Shown here in pieces: positions 5,074 through 11,454 of a DNA stretch of 21,770 nucleotides. The stretch comes from an uncultured Eubacteriales bacterium. GTDB lineage: Bacteria > Bacillota > Clostridia > Oscillospirales > QAMX01. The notes beneath the pieces were generated by a model. That model saw only the letters and a list, made by a program, of their open reading frames with translations. It had not been told where the DNA came from and did no database searches. The position numbers were made by a program, and so were the translations under genes. Numbering within the stretch: the first letter of the stretch is position 1; each line of letters opens with the position of its first letter. The stretch covers positions 1 through 21,770 of the forward strand of contig CAJLFQ010000032.1 of the NCBI GenBank assembly GCA_905205975.1, written 5' to 3'.

Positions 5074-5102
5074 TTGACCAAAACGGGAAAACATGGTAGA
5101 AT
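5074..5102 (+). promoter_or_regulatory. sigma-A promoter upstream of sigI
   Basis: TTGACC (5074-5079), 17 nt, TAGAAT (5097-5102), with GG before the -10. It would give sigI a housekeeping transcript with an ~80-nt leader, besides the SigI-type site just downstream. Confidence 0.75.
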
Positions 5103-5132
5103 GAGTCCGCGCAAAACCAATTTTTTCAGCGT

Positions 5133-5161
5133 ACCCCGAAAAGAGGGAGATCGCTTCGTAT
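5133..5161 (+). promoter_or_regulatory. predicted SigI-dependent promoter of sigI-rsgI
   Basis: ACCCCG (5133-5138), an 18-nt spacer, then CGTAT (5157-5161), about 13 nt before the Shine-Dalgarno of sigI. The same hexamer, spacing and pentamer recur at 6784-6812 before the lipoprotein gene. Known SigI promoters in Bacillus have ACCCCC at -35 and CGAA at -10, so this fits an autoregulated SigI promoter. Confidence 0.65.
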
Positions 5162-5189
5162 ACTATCCACAGACAGGAGTGTGCATAAC

Positions 5190-5921
5190 GTGAATGATCA
5201 CGAGATTGTGCGCCAAGTGCAGGCCGCACAGCAAGATACCCGGTCAGCCGACGAACTGATCCGGCAATATTTGCCGTTTATCAAATCGGAAACGGCGAAA
5301 TTTCTGAACCGTCCGCCGGTAGAAGGCCGCGACGATGAACTCGGCATCGCCATGTTTGCCTTTCACGAAGCTGTCACGGCGTACCGGCCTGCCAGGGGCG
5401 CTTTCTTGAAGCTGGCGGCAGCTGCCATCCGGAACCGCCTGATCGACTTCCGGCGCAGAGAATCCCGGCATGCCCATCAGATTTCGCTGGATCAGCCGGC
5501 AGACGGCGAAGAATGCGGCCGAACGCTTTCGGAACAGCTCGATACCGGCCATGACAACGTCGCAGAACGCCATAACCGCACGGCAGCACAGACGGAAATC
5601 CGTGAATTTGCCGGGCAGCTCGCATCATTCGGTCTGACGCTGACCGATATCGCAGAAAACAGCCCAAAGCAGTCGAGAACGCTGGCGGCCTGCCAACAGG
5701 TGCTCGCCTATGCGCGGCGGACGCCGGAACTGCTGAATGAGCTGGTAACTGCCCGGAAGCTGCCGGTCGCCGCGTTGGCGGCAGGCAGCGGAGTCGAACG
5801 CAAAACGCTGGAACGCCACCGCCGGTATCTGGTGGCTGTTCTGCTGGCCTACACCAACGGTTATGAAATCATCCGGGGACATCTCCGGCAAATGGAACCG
5901 CAAAAAGGAGGACGCGTCTGA
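5190..5921 (+). CDS. sigI: RNA polymerase sigma factor SigI
   Basis: This 243-aa protein has the SigI layout. Region 2 is at ~15-100: LIRQYLPFIKSETAKFLNR, then GRDDELGIAMFAFHEAVTAY, RGAFLKLAAAAIRNRLIDFRRRE. A linker follows, then the SigI-specific C-terminal domain (REFAGQLASFGLTLTDIAENSPKQSRT, ERKTLERHRRYLVAVLLAYTNGYEIIRGHL) that contacts -35 DNA. The start GTG 5190 is preferred because AGGAG at 5175-5179 is 10 nt upstream; a GTG at 5181 is too close. rsgI begins 1 nt after the stop, the usual sigI-rsgI pair. SigI controls heat, cell-wall or, in cellulolytic clostridia, polysaccharide-degradation genes. Two promoters precede it, one housekeeping and one SigI-like, so positive autoregulation is likely. 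Confidence 0.93.
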   Translation: MNDHEIVRQVQAAQQDTRSADELIRQYLPFIKSETAKFLNRPPVEGRDDELGIAMFAFHEAVTAYRPARGAFLKLAAAAIRNRLIDFRRRESRHAHQISLDQPADGEECGRTLSEQLDTGHDNVAERHNRTAAQTEIREFAGQLASFGLTLTDIAENSPKQSRTLAACQQVLAYARRTPELLNELVTARKLPVAALAAGSGVERKTLERHRRYLVAVLLAYTNGYEIIRGHLRQMEPQKGGRV

Positions 5922-5922
5922 A

Positions 5923-6768
5923 ATGGAATATCTTGTCATGTCCTGCAATCTGAGCCATGCAGTCGTTGCAGATGAAGCGGGCCGGTTTTTCAAAGTGCCG
6001 AATCTGAACTATGAAGTCGGACAGGTGCTCCGGGATGTGGTCATCCTGTCCGAATCGCCGGTTCGAAAGACATCTGCCGGACGGATTCTCCGGTTTGCGG
6101 TGCTGGCAGCCTGCCTGTGTCTTGCGCTTCTGGGCGGAATCCTCTGGCAGAAGCCGGTCGGAACCGTTCAACTGCATCTGAGCCCCGGCGTTCGGCTGCG
6201 TGTCAACCGCTTCAACCGTGTGGTGTCCTCGGCCGGGACAGGCACAGAAGGGGAGGCGCTCCTGCGCGGCTATCATGCCTACGGCCAGACGGTTCAGAAA
6301 GTCTCCGACGGTCTGGCGGATCGGGCGGTCGAGATGGGTTACCTGACGGAGGGCGAACAGATCACGGTGCGTGTGGAGTCGAATCAAATCAGCTGGAAAA
6401 CAGCGCTGGAGAACCTGCTGCGCACGGAACTGGATGAGCATCTCGAACAGCGGTTCACCGTTGTCGTTGACAACGACGACCCGGACGATGATGACCCAGA
6501 TGACGATGACGACCCGGACGATGACGATCCGGACGATGACGATCCGGACGACGACGACCCGGATGACGACGATCCGGACGATGACGATCCGGACGACGAC
6601 GATCCGGACGACGACGATCCGGACGACGACGATCCGGACGACGACGACCCGGATGACGATGAACCGGACGACGACGACCCGGATGACGATGATCCGGACG
6701 ACGACGATCCGGATGACGATGAACCTGACGACGATTCGGACGGCCATACGCCCGGGAAAAAATCCTGA
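5923..6768 (+). CDS. rsgI: anti-sigma factor RsgI with Asp/Pro-rich extracellular tail
   Basis: This 281-aa protein has four parts. Residues 1-50 form the cytoplasmic RsgI N-terminal domain (MEYLVMSCNLSHAVVADEAGRFFKVP) that holds SigI. Residues ~55-75 form one membrane helix (RFAVLAACLCLALLGGILW). Residues ~80-180 look like the extracellular SEAL-type domain (VRLRVNRFNRVVSSA, then GYHAYGQTVQKVSDGL). Residues 186-271 are 17 repeats of DPDDD, with Glu in two of them. AGGAGG lies 11 nt before ATG 5923. In known RsgI proteins the outer domain self-cleaves at Asn-Pro in a DINPS-like motif, and an outer disordered tail senses wall state. Here the matching site reads HLSPG (85-89), so the Asn is Ser. 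The tail carries about -70 charge and has no sorting signal or carbohydrate-binding module. Confidence 0.9.
   Translation: MEYLVMSCNLSHAVVADEAGRFFKVPNLNYEVGQVLRDVVILSESPVRKTSAGRILRFAVLAACLCLALLGGILWQKPVGTVQLHLSPGVRLRVNRFNRVVSSAGTGTEGEALLRGYHAYGQTVQKVSDGLADRAVEMGYLTEGEQITVRVESNQISWKTALENLLRTELDEHLEQRFTVVVDNDDPDDDDPDDDDDPDDDDPDDDDPDDDDPDDDDPDDDDPDDDDPDDDDPDDDDPDDDDPDDDEPDDDDPDDDDPDDDDPDDDEPDDDSDGHTPGKKS
6478..6735 (+). repeat. 15-nt tandem repeat coding DPDDD, 17 units
   Basis: A 15-nt unit (GATCCGGACGACGAC with GAT/GAC and CCG/CCC swaps) is repeated about 17 times inside rsgI. Unit boundaries are regular except for one additional Asp in the second unit; two units start with Glu. Variation is almost all at third positions, so the protein repeat is maintained by selection. 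Such a repeat is prone to slip, so copy number may vary between strains. Confidence 0.95.
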
Positions 6769-6783
6769 AAAAGTTTGGTGCTG

Positions 6784-6812
6784 ACCCCGGTTTTCAGAAC
6801 GGGATTCCGTAT
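6784..6812 (+). promoter_or_regulatory. predicted SigI-dependent promoter of the PepSY lipoprotein gene
   Basis: ACCCCG (6784-6789), 18 nt, CGTAT (6808-6812): the same two boxes at exactly the same spacing as upstream of sigI. The start would be near 6819 and the gene's AGGAG at about 6848. No sigma-A promoter is evident in the rsgI-lipoprotein gap. Confidence 0.65.
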
Positions 6813-6860
6813 TCTTTCTCTGAAGTCCCTCAGTTCAGAATCAAAAAGGAGAATCCACTG

Positions 6861-7787
6861 ATGAAACGAAACAATATGCTGCTCTTCGCCGCCGCAGCGG
6901 CGCTTACACTGTCCGCGCTGACAGGCTGCACCGTGCGTACGGCGGTCGAATCAGAACCCATCCGGCAAACCGGGACAAACGGCGCCGCAGTCAGCCGTCT
7001 GGCAGCGGTCGATCAGGGTACGCAGACGGCAAAAGCAATCCGGTATCCGGAGATTGAGCTGACATATGACCGTAATGGACGCATTCTGGAACTGGAAGGC
7101 GTCAACGATCGGACGGGCATTCAGCTTGCGGATTTCCGGGAAACCGTTGGAAAAGACAGCAAAACGACGCTTCAAACGCTGATTTGTGCGCTATATCATG
7201 CGGATTTCTTCCGCAGCACACAGCATCTGATTCTGGAGCTGGAACGCGAAACCGTCGATCCCAAAGCGGGATATCAGGAGGAACTGGCAGCCTGCATCCG
7301 TGAAGCGGAAAAGGCGTGCGGACTTCCGGAAAATACCGTCATTGTCAAAACGGAAACCCCCGCGGCATCCATCAGCGCAGAACAGGCGAAGGCCATTGCC
7401 CTCGCAGAGCTCCAGCGCCGCACGAAGACGTATGACCGCGTGGTCTGCGAACTGGACGACGGCGTCTATGAAGTCGAATTCACCGCCGGACGGTACAGCT
7501 ACGAATACGAAATCGACGCAGCGACAGGTGCCGTCCTCGATGAAGAGATCGACGTCGACGATGATATTGAAACCCCCGCGGCATCCATCAGCGCAGAACA
7601 GGCGAAGGCCATTGCCCTCGCAGAGCTCCAGCGCCGCACGAAGACGTATGACCGCGTGGTCTGCGAACTGGACGACGGCGTCTATGAAGTCGAATTCACC
7701 GCCGGACGGTACAGCTACGAATACGAAATCGACGCAGCGACAGGCGCCGTCCTCGACGAAGAGATCGACGACGAATGGGACGACTGA
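6861..7787 (+). CDS. lipoprotein with RsgI-like segment and two duplicated PepSY domains
   Basis: This 308-aa protein starts with a signal peptide, MKRNNMLLFAAAAALTLSAL, then the lipobox LTGC with Cys23 for lipid attachment, so it sits on the outer face of the membrane. Residues ~58-115 (YPEIELTYDRNGRILELEGVN, then TTLQTLICALYHADFF) resemble the SEAL-type domain of RsgI, with YPEIEL where that has NPSIEL. Residues 165-236 and 237-308 are two PepSY domains (SISAEQAKAIALAELQ, VYEVEF, YEYEIDAATGAVLDEE) that are nearly identical, an exact 72-residue duplication. AAGGAG precedes ATG 6861. PepSY domains are thought to inhibit or regulate extracytoplasmic proteases, so a role in controlling RsgI processing is plausible but inferred. 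It likely belongs to the SigI regulon and ends at a strong terminator. Confidence 0.85.
   Translation: MKRNNMLLFAAAAALTLSALTGCTVRTAVESEPIRQTGTNGAAVSRLAAVDQGTQTAKAIRYPEIELTYDRNGRILELEGVNDRTGIQLADFRETVGKDSKTTLQTLICALYHADFFRSTQHLILELERETVDPKAGYQEELAACIREAEKACGLPENTVIVKTETPAASISAEQAKAIALAELQRRTKTYDRVVCELDDGVYEVEFTAGRYSYEYEIDAATGAVLDEEIDVDDDIETPAASISAEQAKAIALAELQRRTKTYDRVVCELDDGVYEVEFTAGRYSYEYEIDAATGAVLDEEIDDEWDD
7353..7784 (+). repeat. 216-nt tandem duplication (PepSY domain)
   Basis: Copy 1 is 7353-7568 and copy 2 starts at 7569. They share about 200 nt with only two differences seen (GGTGCC/GGCGCC and GATGAA/GACGAA), diverging only at the end (GTCGACGATGAT against GACGAATGGGAC). Near identity at synonymous sites means a recent duplication or ongoing gene conversion. 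Confidence 0.95.
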
Positions 7788-7814
7788 CCCCTAGATATCC
7801 ATACAGGCTGACAA

Positions 7815-7850
7815 AAAAAGCGCTTTCCGCGTCTGCGGAAGGCGCTTTTT
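7815..7850 (+). terminator. terminator after the SigI locus
   Basis: AAAAAGCGCTTTCCGC pairs with GCGGAAGGCGCTTTTT over the loop GTCT: 11 bp with one G-T plus the A/T flanks, then T5. The A and T runs on both sides let it stop transcripts from either direction. Confidence 0.9.
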
Positions 7851-7863
7851 GCAGCAAAAATGC

Positions 7864-7892
7864 TTGACAGTACCTGCGAAACATGGTACAAT
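7864..7892 (+). promoter_or_regulatory. sigma-A promoter of the GH9 gene
   Basis: TTGACA (7864-7869), 17-nt spacer ending ATGG, TACAAT (7887-7892). The start would be near 7899, with a ~40-nt leader to GTG 7938. Confidence 0.9.
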
Positions 7893-7937
7893 CAAACCGA
7901 CAGCATCCGGCACCGACCGGAACAGGGAGGAATCAGC

Positions 7938-10418
7938 GTGAACCATGCAAACGGCTTCCAGCTTTCCAAAACACGCGGCTATTTTCAAAATCAGGGCGTC
8001 AACGTCATGGCGTTTGACGACATTTACCCGTGCGGGCATCAGTCCGGCGTCAGCATTTTAATGCACGGGCGCCGCGTCGCAACCAACGGCGACATCCGGT
8101 TTGAGCAGACACCGGGGCAGTGGCAGCCCTTCCCGAAACAGAACGAACGCATCCTTTCCGAAGAAAACAATACGATTGTCACCCGGCTCTCTTACCCCGA
8201 TCACAGCCAGCACCTCTGCGGCAGCAACCCGCTGATTTACCCGGATCTGGATCTCAACTATCAGGTGACTGTCCGCGGCGAAGGCGATCATATCGTCGTC
8301 ACGGTCGATCTTGACCGGCCGGTTCCGCCGGAATTTGCCGGAAAGCTCTGCTTCAATCTGGAACTCTTCCCGGGCGACCTGTTCGGCAAACCGTGGCTCA
8401 TGGACGGCCGGCCGGGCATCTTCCCGACACAGCCGAACGGCCCGGTCAAACAGCAGCCAGCCAACTATGCCCATTCACAGAGCCGCCCCATGCCCGAATG
8501 CGGCATGAGCCGGGAAATGCTGACCGATCACGCTGCTGGCTATCAGCCGAGCATCGCCGACGACCTGATCGCCGAGCCCTATGCCGTCGGACACTGTCTG
8601 GTGGTTCGCCCGGATGACGATCTGAGCCGCCTGACGATCGAAAGCAGCGGCGCACTGCTGAAACTCTATGACGGCCGCATGAACCATAACAACGGCTGGT
8701 TTGTCGTAAGCAGCGAGGTGCCGGAAGGCGTCACCGAAAACGCCATCCGCTGGACGATCCGGCCAAACGCCGCAGACGGCTGGATCGGCAAGCCGACCGT
8801 GCAGACGTCGCAGGTCGGCTATCACCCGGCGCAGCCGAAAACGGCTCTGATCGAGCTGGACCCGAACGATACGGCGCGCCCGGATATCCAGCTGCTCAAG
8901 CTGACCGAATCCGGTATGCAGCCGGTCAAAACGCTGAAAAGAAAACCGTGGGGCAGATTCCTGCGGTATGAATACCTTCAGGCGGACTTTACCGGCGTGA
9001 CAGAACCGGGAATGTATCAGATCCGGTTCGGTGAAGCGCTGTCGCCGCTCTTCCGCATCGGCGAAGACGTGTATGACCGCGGCGTCTGGCAGCCCGTTTT
9101 GGAATACTTCCTGCCGGTTCAGATGTGCCATATGCGCGTCAATGAGAAATACCGCGTCTGGCACGGCCTCTGCCACAATGACGACGCCCGCATGGCGCCG
9201 GTCAACCATACGCACTTTGACGGCTATTATCAGGGCCCGTCCACGCTGACCGCGTATCAGCCGGGCGAACACGTTCCGGGGCTGAACGTCGGCGGCTGGC
9301 ACGATGCGGGCGACTACGATCTGCGCGTCGAATCGCAGGCGGGCGAATGCTATATCCTGACGATGGCGTACGAGGCGTTCCACGTCCAATACGACGCGAC
9401 GACGATCGACCAGCAGCGCAAAGTCGTCGAAATTCACGAGCCGGACGGCAAAAACGATATCCTCCAGCAGATCGAACACGGTCTGCTCTCCGTCGTCGGC
9501 GCATACCGCGCCTTGGGCAGGCTGTACCGCGGCATCATTGGCAGCCACCTGCGCCAGTATGTCCTCTTGGGCGACGGCTCCACCATGACCGACGGCATCC
9601 CTGGAAACGACGATGACCGCTGGGTCTTTACCGTCGAAAATCCGTCCGGCGACCTGATGACGGCGTCGCATCTGGCGGCCTCCGCCCGCGCAATGCGCGG
9701 CTTCAATGATGAACTGTCCGCGCAGACGCTCGAAGCGGCGGAAAACATCTTCCAAAAGACGCCGGCTCAGAAGGATGACGTCCGCTCTGCCCGCATCCAT
9801 GCCGCCGCCGAACTCTTCCTGACGACCGGTGCAGCGGTATACCGCGAGGCACTGCTCGAATCGGCTGATTTCATCGCCGAACACATCGAAAGCCTCGGCT
9901 GGATTGCGGCAAGAGTCGTCCGCACGCTGAACGATGAAGCGTTCACGCAGACCGTCCGCAGCGCCCTGCCGAAGCTGGTCGAATCGCTGAAAGCGCAGTG
10001 CGGCGAAACGCCGTACGGCATCCCGTACCGCCCGCACATCTGGGGCGCAGGCTGGGGCATTCAGTCCATGGGCTTTCAATACTATTTCCTGCACGATGCA
10101 TTCCCGGAACTCTTCGGGCCGGAACTCGTGTTCAGCGCGCTGAACTTTGTCCTCGGCTGTCATCCGGGGTCGAACACGTCGTCGTTTGCCTCCGGCGTCG
10201 GCGCGAAATCCGCCACCGTCGCCTACGGCGCCAACCGTGCGGACTGGTCGTTTATCCCCGGCGGCGTCATCTCCGGCACAGCGCTGATCCGCCCGGATTT
10301 CCCCGAGCTGCTTGAATTCCCGTTCCTCTGGCAGCAGACCGAATACGTTCTCGGCGGCGGCTCGTCGCACTATCTCTTCCTCGTCTTAGCGGCACAGCAT
10401 ATCCTGAAACAGAACTGA
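7938..10418 (+). CDS. glycoside hydrolase family 9 protein, cytoplasmic
   Basis: This 826-aa protein starts at GTG 7938, 7 nt after AGGGAGG; the frame is open upstream but runs into the promoter. It has no signal peptide, so it should act inside the cell, probably on imported beta-glucan or related oligosaccharides. The N-terminal ~290 residues are a beta-rich region of unclear kind. An Ig-like CelD_N type domain follows (~295-385: VQTSQVGYHPAQPKTALIEL, TEPGMYQIRFG). The GH9 (alpha/alpha)6 domain begins ~395. GGWHDAGDYD at 452-461 holds the usual Asp pair (D456, D459); LNFVLGCHPGSNTSSF lies near 735, and QQTEYVLGGGSSHYLF near 800 holds the expected acid Glu (E802). Spacing around that Glu differs from secreted cellulases, so substrate is open. 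It is monocistronic between a clear promoter and terminator. Confidence 0.85.
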   Translation: MNHANGFQLSKTRGYFQNQGVNVMAFDDIYPCGHQSGVSILMHGRRVATNGDIRFEQTPGQWQPFPKQNERILSEENNTIVTRLSYPDHSQHLCGSNPLIYPDLDLNYQVTVRGEGDHIVVTVDLDRPVPPEFAGKLCFNLELFPGDLFGKPWLMDGRPGIFPTQPNGPVKQQPANYAHSQSRPMPECGMSREMLTDHAAGYQPSIADDLIAEPYAVGHCLVVRPDDDLSRLTIESSGALLKLYDGRMNHNNGWFVVSSEVPEGVTENAIRWTIRPNAADGWIGKPTVQTSQVGYHPAQPKTALIELDPNDTARPDIQLLKLTESGMQPVKTLKRKPWGRFLRYEYLQADFTGVTEPGMYQIRFGEALSPLFRIGEDVYDRGVWQPVLEYFLPVQMCHMRVNEKYRVWHGLCHNDDARMAPVNHTHFDGYYQGPSTLTAYQPGEHVPGLNVGGWHDAGDYDLRVESQAGECYILTMAYEAFHVQYDATTIDQQRKVVEIHEPDGKNDILQQIEHGLLSVVGAYRALGRLYRGIIGSHLRQYVLLGDGSTMTDGIPGNDDDRWVFTVENPSGDLMTASHLAASARAMRGFNDELSAQTLEAAENIFQKTPAQKDDVRSARIHAAAELFLTTGAAVYREALLESADFIAEHIESLGWIAARVVRTLNDEAFTQTVRSALPKLVESLKAQCGETPYGIPYRPHIWGAGWGIQSMGFQYYFLHDAFPELFGPELVFSALNFVLGCHPGSNTSSFASGVGAKSATVAYGANRADWSFIPGGVISGTALIRPDFPELLEFPFLWQQTEYVLGGGSSHYLFLVLAAQHILKQN

Positions 10419-10425
10419 TCAAACA

Positions 10426-10462
10426 AAAGGCGCCGCCCATGAGAATGGGCGGCGCCTTTCTG
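10426..10462 (+). terminator. terminator of the GH9 gene
   Basis: AAAGGCGCCGCCCAT (10426-10440) pairs perfectly with ATGGGCGGCGCCTTT (10445-10459), 15 bp over GAGA. The T-run is short (TTTC). Confidence 0.85.
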
Positions 10463-10534
10463 CGCGGCGGCAGAAAAAAACGGAAAAAAGATGAGAAAAA
10501 AGGCTGCCCTGTCCGGATTATTGGACAGGGGGTT

Positions 10535-10544
10535 GTGATATAAT
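10535..10544 (+). promoter_or_regulatory. candidate extended -10 promoter
   Basis: TGTGATATAAT gives a TGn extension and a perfect -10 (TATAAT at 10539-10544); there is no good -35. The -10 overlaps the first ATG (10543) of the next ORF, so if it is used, translation must begin downstream. Confidence 0.45.
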
Positions 10545-11190
10545 GGGCGCAGAAGGAGGAGGAAACGAAAAACGATTTGGCGCATATGCCGCAGGAAAAC
10601 AAATCAAGTACAATCATGATATGAAGAAACGACGTGAAGAGGTTGCGAACGACCCGTATGTCGAACGGGATTTTGTTTTTGAGGCCAAGGCGCGTTTGCA
10701 GGCGGAAAAAGACGTGTATAATTTGCCGGTTGCATATGATGTACAATACCTGATTGACACCGATCCTGATGTCTACCACTGGATGGTTGATAAAATGGTT
10801 CGGGACGAGACATACCAAGCCGGGAAAATGAGCTACAAAGTGTATGGCCAGCACAACGAGTCCTTTGTGGAGAAGTGGGGAGACAAACTGAAAAAAGTCC
10901 GAAGAGATTGGGGGTGGGATGAAGTCACCGGCGAACCGTGCAAGCCGCCTGAAAATTGGAAGGAAATTGTGAGCAACAACGGTAACATTCCGAGAGGAGC
11001 ACGAAGGACAATTGGGCCAATCATATATATTATGGAATGGGTTTCCAAAGACAAAATGATGGTCATTGCCTCCGATAAACTTTACAGATGGCGGGAGCTG
11101 TGGGCGTGTCGCAATGGGAAGTGGGAATGGGTGACAAGAGTAATACCTCAGATGTCGCTGCTTGAGCTTGGGTCTCAATTCTACACTTGA
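10543..11190 (+). CDS. hypothetical protein, up to 215 aa; probable transferred gene
   Basis: This protein is unrecognised. It has no signal peptide, membrane segment or known motif; it is rich in Lys, Trp, Tyr and charged residues. Examples are DPYVERDFVFEAKARLQAEK (~38-57), DTDPDVYHWMVDKMVRDETYQAG (~72-94) and KMMVIASDKLYRWRELWACR (~170-189). The first ATG (10543) has AGGGGG 11 nt upstream but overlaps a perfect -10. The strongest Shine-Dalgarno in the area, AGGAGGAGG (10554-10562), serves no in-frame start nearby; it could serve a short TTG ORF (10577-10624) that overlaps the in-frame ATG 10621 in ATGA fashion. The start is therefore open: 10543 or 10621. The gene is visibly AT-richer than GH9 and sbcCD on either side, which suggests horizontal gain. 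Confidence 0.6.
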   Translation: MGAEGGGNEKRFGAYAAGKQIKYNHDMKKRREEVANDPYVERDFVFEAKARLQAEKDVYNLPVAYDVQYLIDTDPDVYHWMVDKMVRDETYQAGKMSYKVYGQHNESFVEKWGDKLKKVRRDWGWDEVTGEPCKPPENWKEIVSNNGNIPRGARRTIGPIIYIMEWVSKDKMMVIASDKLYRWRELWACRNGKWEWVTRVIPQMSLLELGSQFYT

Positions 11191-11219
11191 GTTTGCGCAA
11201 GAAAATATCGCGAAGCCCC

Positions 11220-11248
11220 TTGACAAGAACAAACGTATCATGTATAAT
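11220..11248 (+). promoter_or_regulatory. sigma-A promoter P1 of the sbcDC operon
   Basis: A consensus site: TTGACA (11220-11225), 17 nt, TATAAT (11243-11248). It is the best promoter in the window, which fits a promoter held down by a repressor. Confidence 0.9.
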
Positions 11249-11253
11249 AGAAA

Positions 11254-11269
11254 TAGAACGACTGTTCTA
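11254..11269. promoter_or_regulatory. LexA-type SOS box
   Basis: TAGAACGACTGTTCTA contains GAAC-N4-GTTC, the core of the Gram-positive LexA box, with symmetric TA flanks. It covers the predicted start of P1, where bound LexA would block transcription. The next recognised genes encode the SbcCD repair nuclease, so DNA-damage induction is expected. Confidence 0.75.
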
Positions 11270-11286
11270 CTACGGAGGGAAAATAA

Positions 11287-11316
11287 ATGCAGATTACAAC
11301 AACAAGGCGGGTTTGA
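11287..11316 (+). CDS. nine-residue leader ORF (MQITTTRRV)
   Basis: GGAGGG (11274-11279) stands 7 nt before ATG 11287, the best-spaced ribosome site in this leader, yet the ORF stops after nine codons. Its TGA lies within the -35 of P2 (TTGACG at 11313). It could be a regulatory leader peptide or the stub of a lost gene. Confidence 0.4.
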   Translation: MQITTTRRV

Positions 11317-11341
11317 CGCCGTATTTGAAATATGCTATGAT
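11313..11341 (+). promoter_or_regulatory. sigma-A promoter P2 of sbcDC
   Basis: TTGACG (11313-11318), 17 nt, TATGAT (11336-11341). It lies downstream of the LexA box, so it could give LexA-independent basal expression. Confidence 0.65.
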
Positions 11342-11382
11342 ATATGAAACGCGAGATTCAGGCGCCAGCCGGGGTCTCTGAG

Positions 11383-11414
11383 GCCGCAGTCCGGCGTTTG
11401 TGTCGGACTGCGGC
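11383..11414 (+). promoter_or_regulatory. strong hairpin in the sbcD leader
   Basis: GCCGCAGTCCG (11383-11393) and CGGACTGCGGC (11404-11414) form a perfect 11-bp stem with a 10-nt loop, 40 nt before the sbcD start. Only ATATTTG follows, so it is a weak terminator at best. It may be an attenuator, an mRNA stabiliser, or a remnant terminator of an earlier gene. Confidence 0.6.
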
Positions 11415-11454
11415 ATATTTGAATCCAAACCGCTTTCCAAAGGAGTCCCGACGT

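Noticed and set aside
7787..7815. SigI-type promoter before the GH9 gene (ACCCCT at 7787)
   Set aside because: There is no CGTAT or CGAA at 17-19 nt; the gene has a clear sigma-A promoter instead.
8475..10370. 631-aa minus-strand ORF opposite the GH9 gene
   Set aside because: It is a shadow ORF from GC-rich codon use in the GH9 gene; it has no domain sense and no ribosome site.
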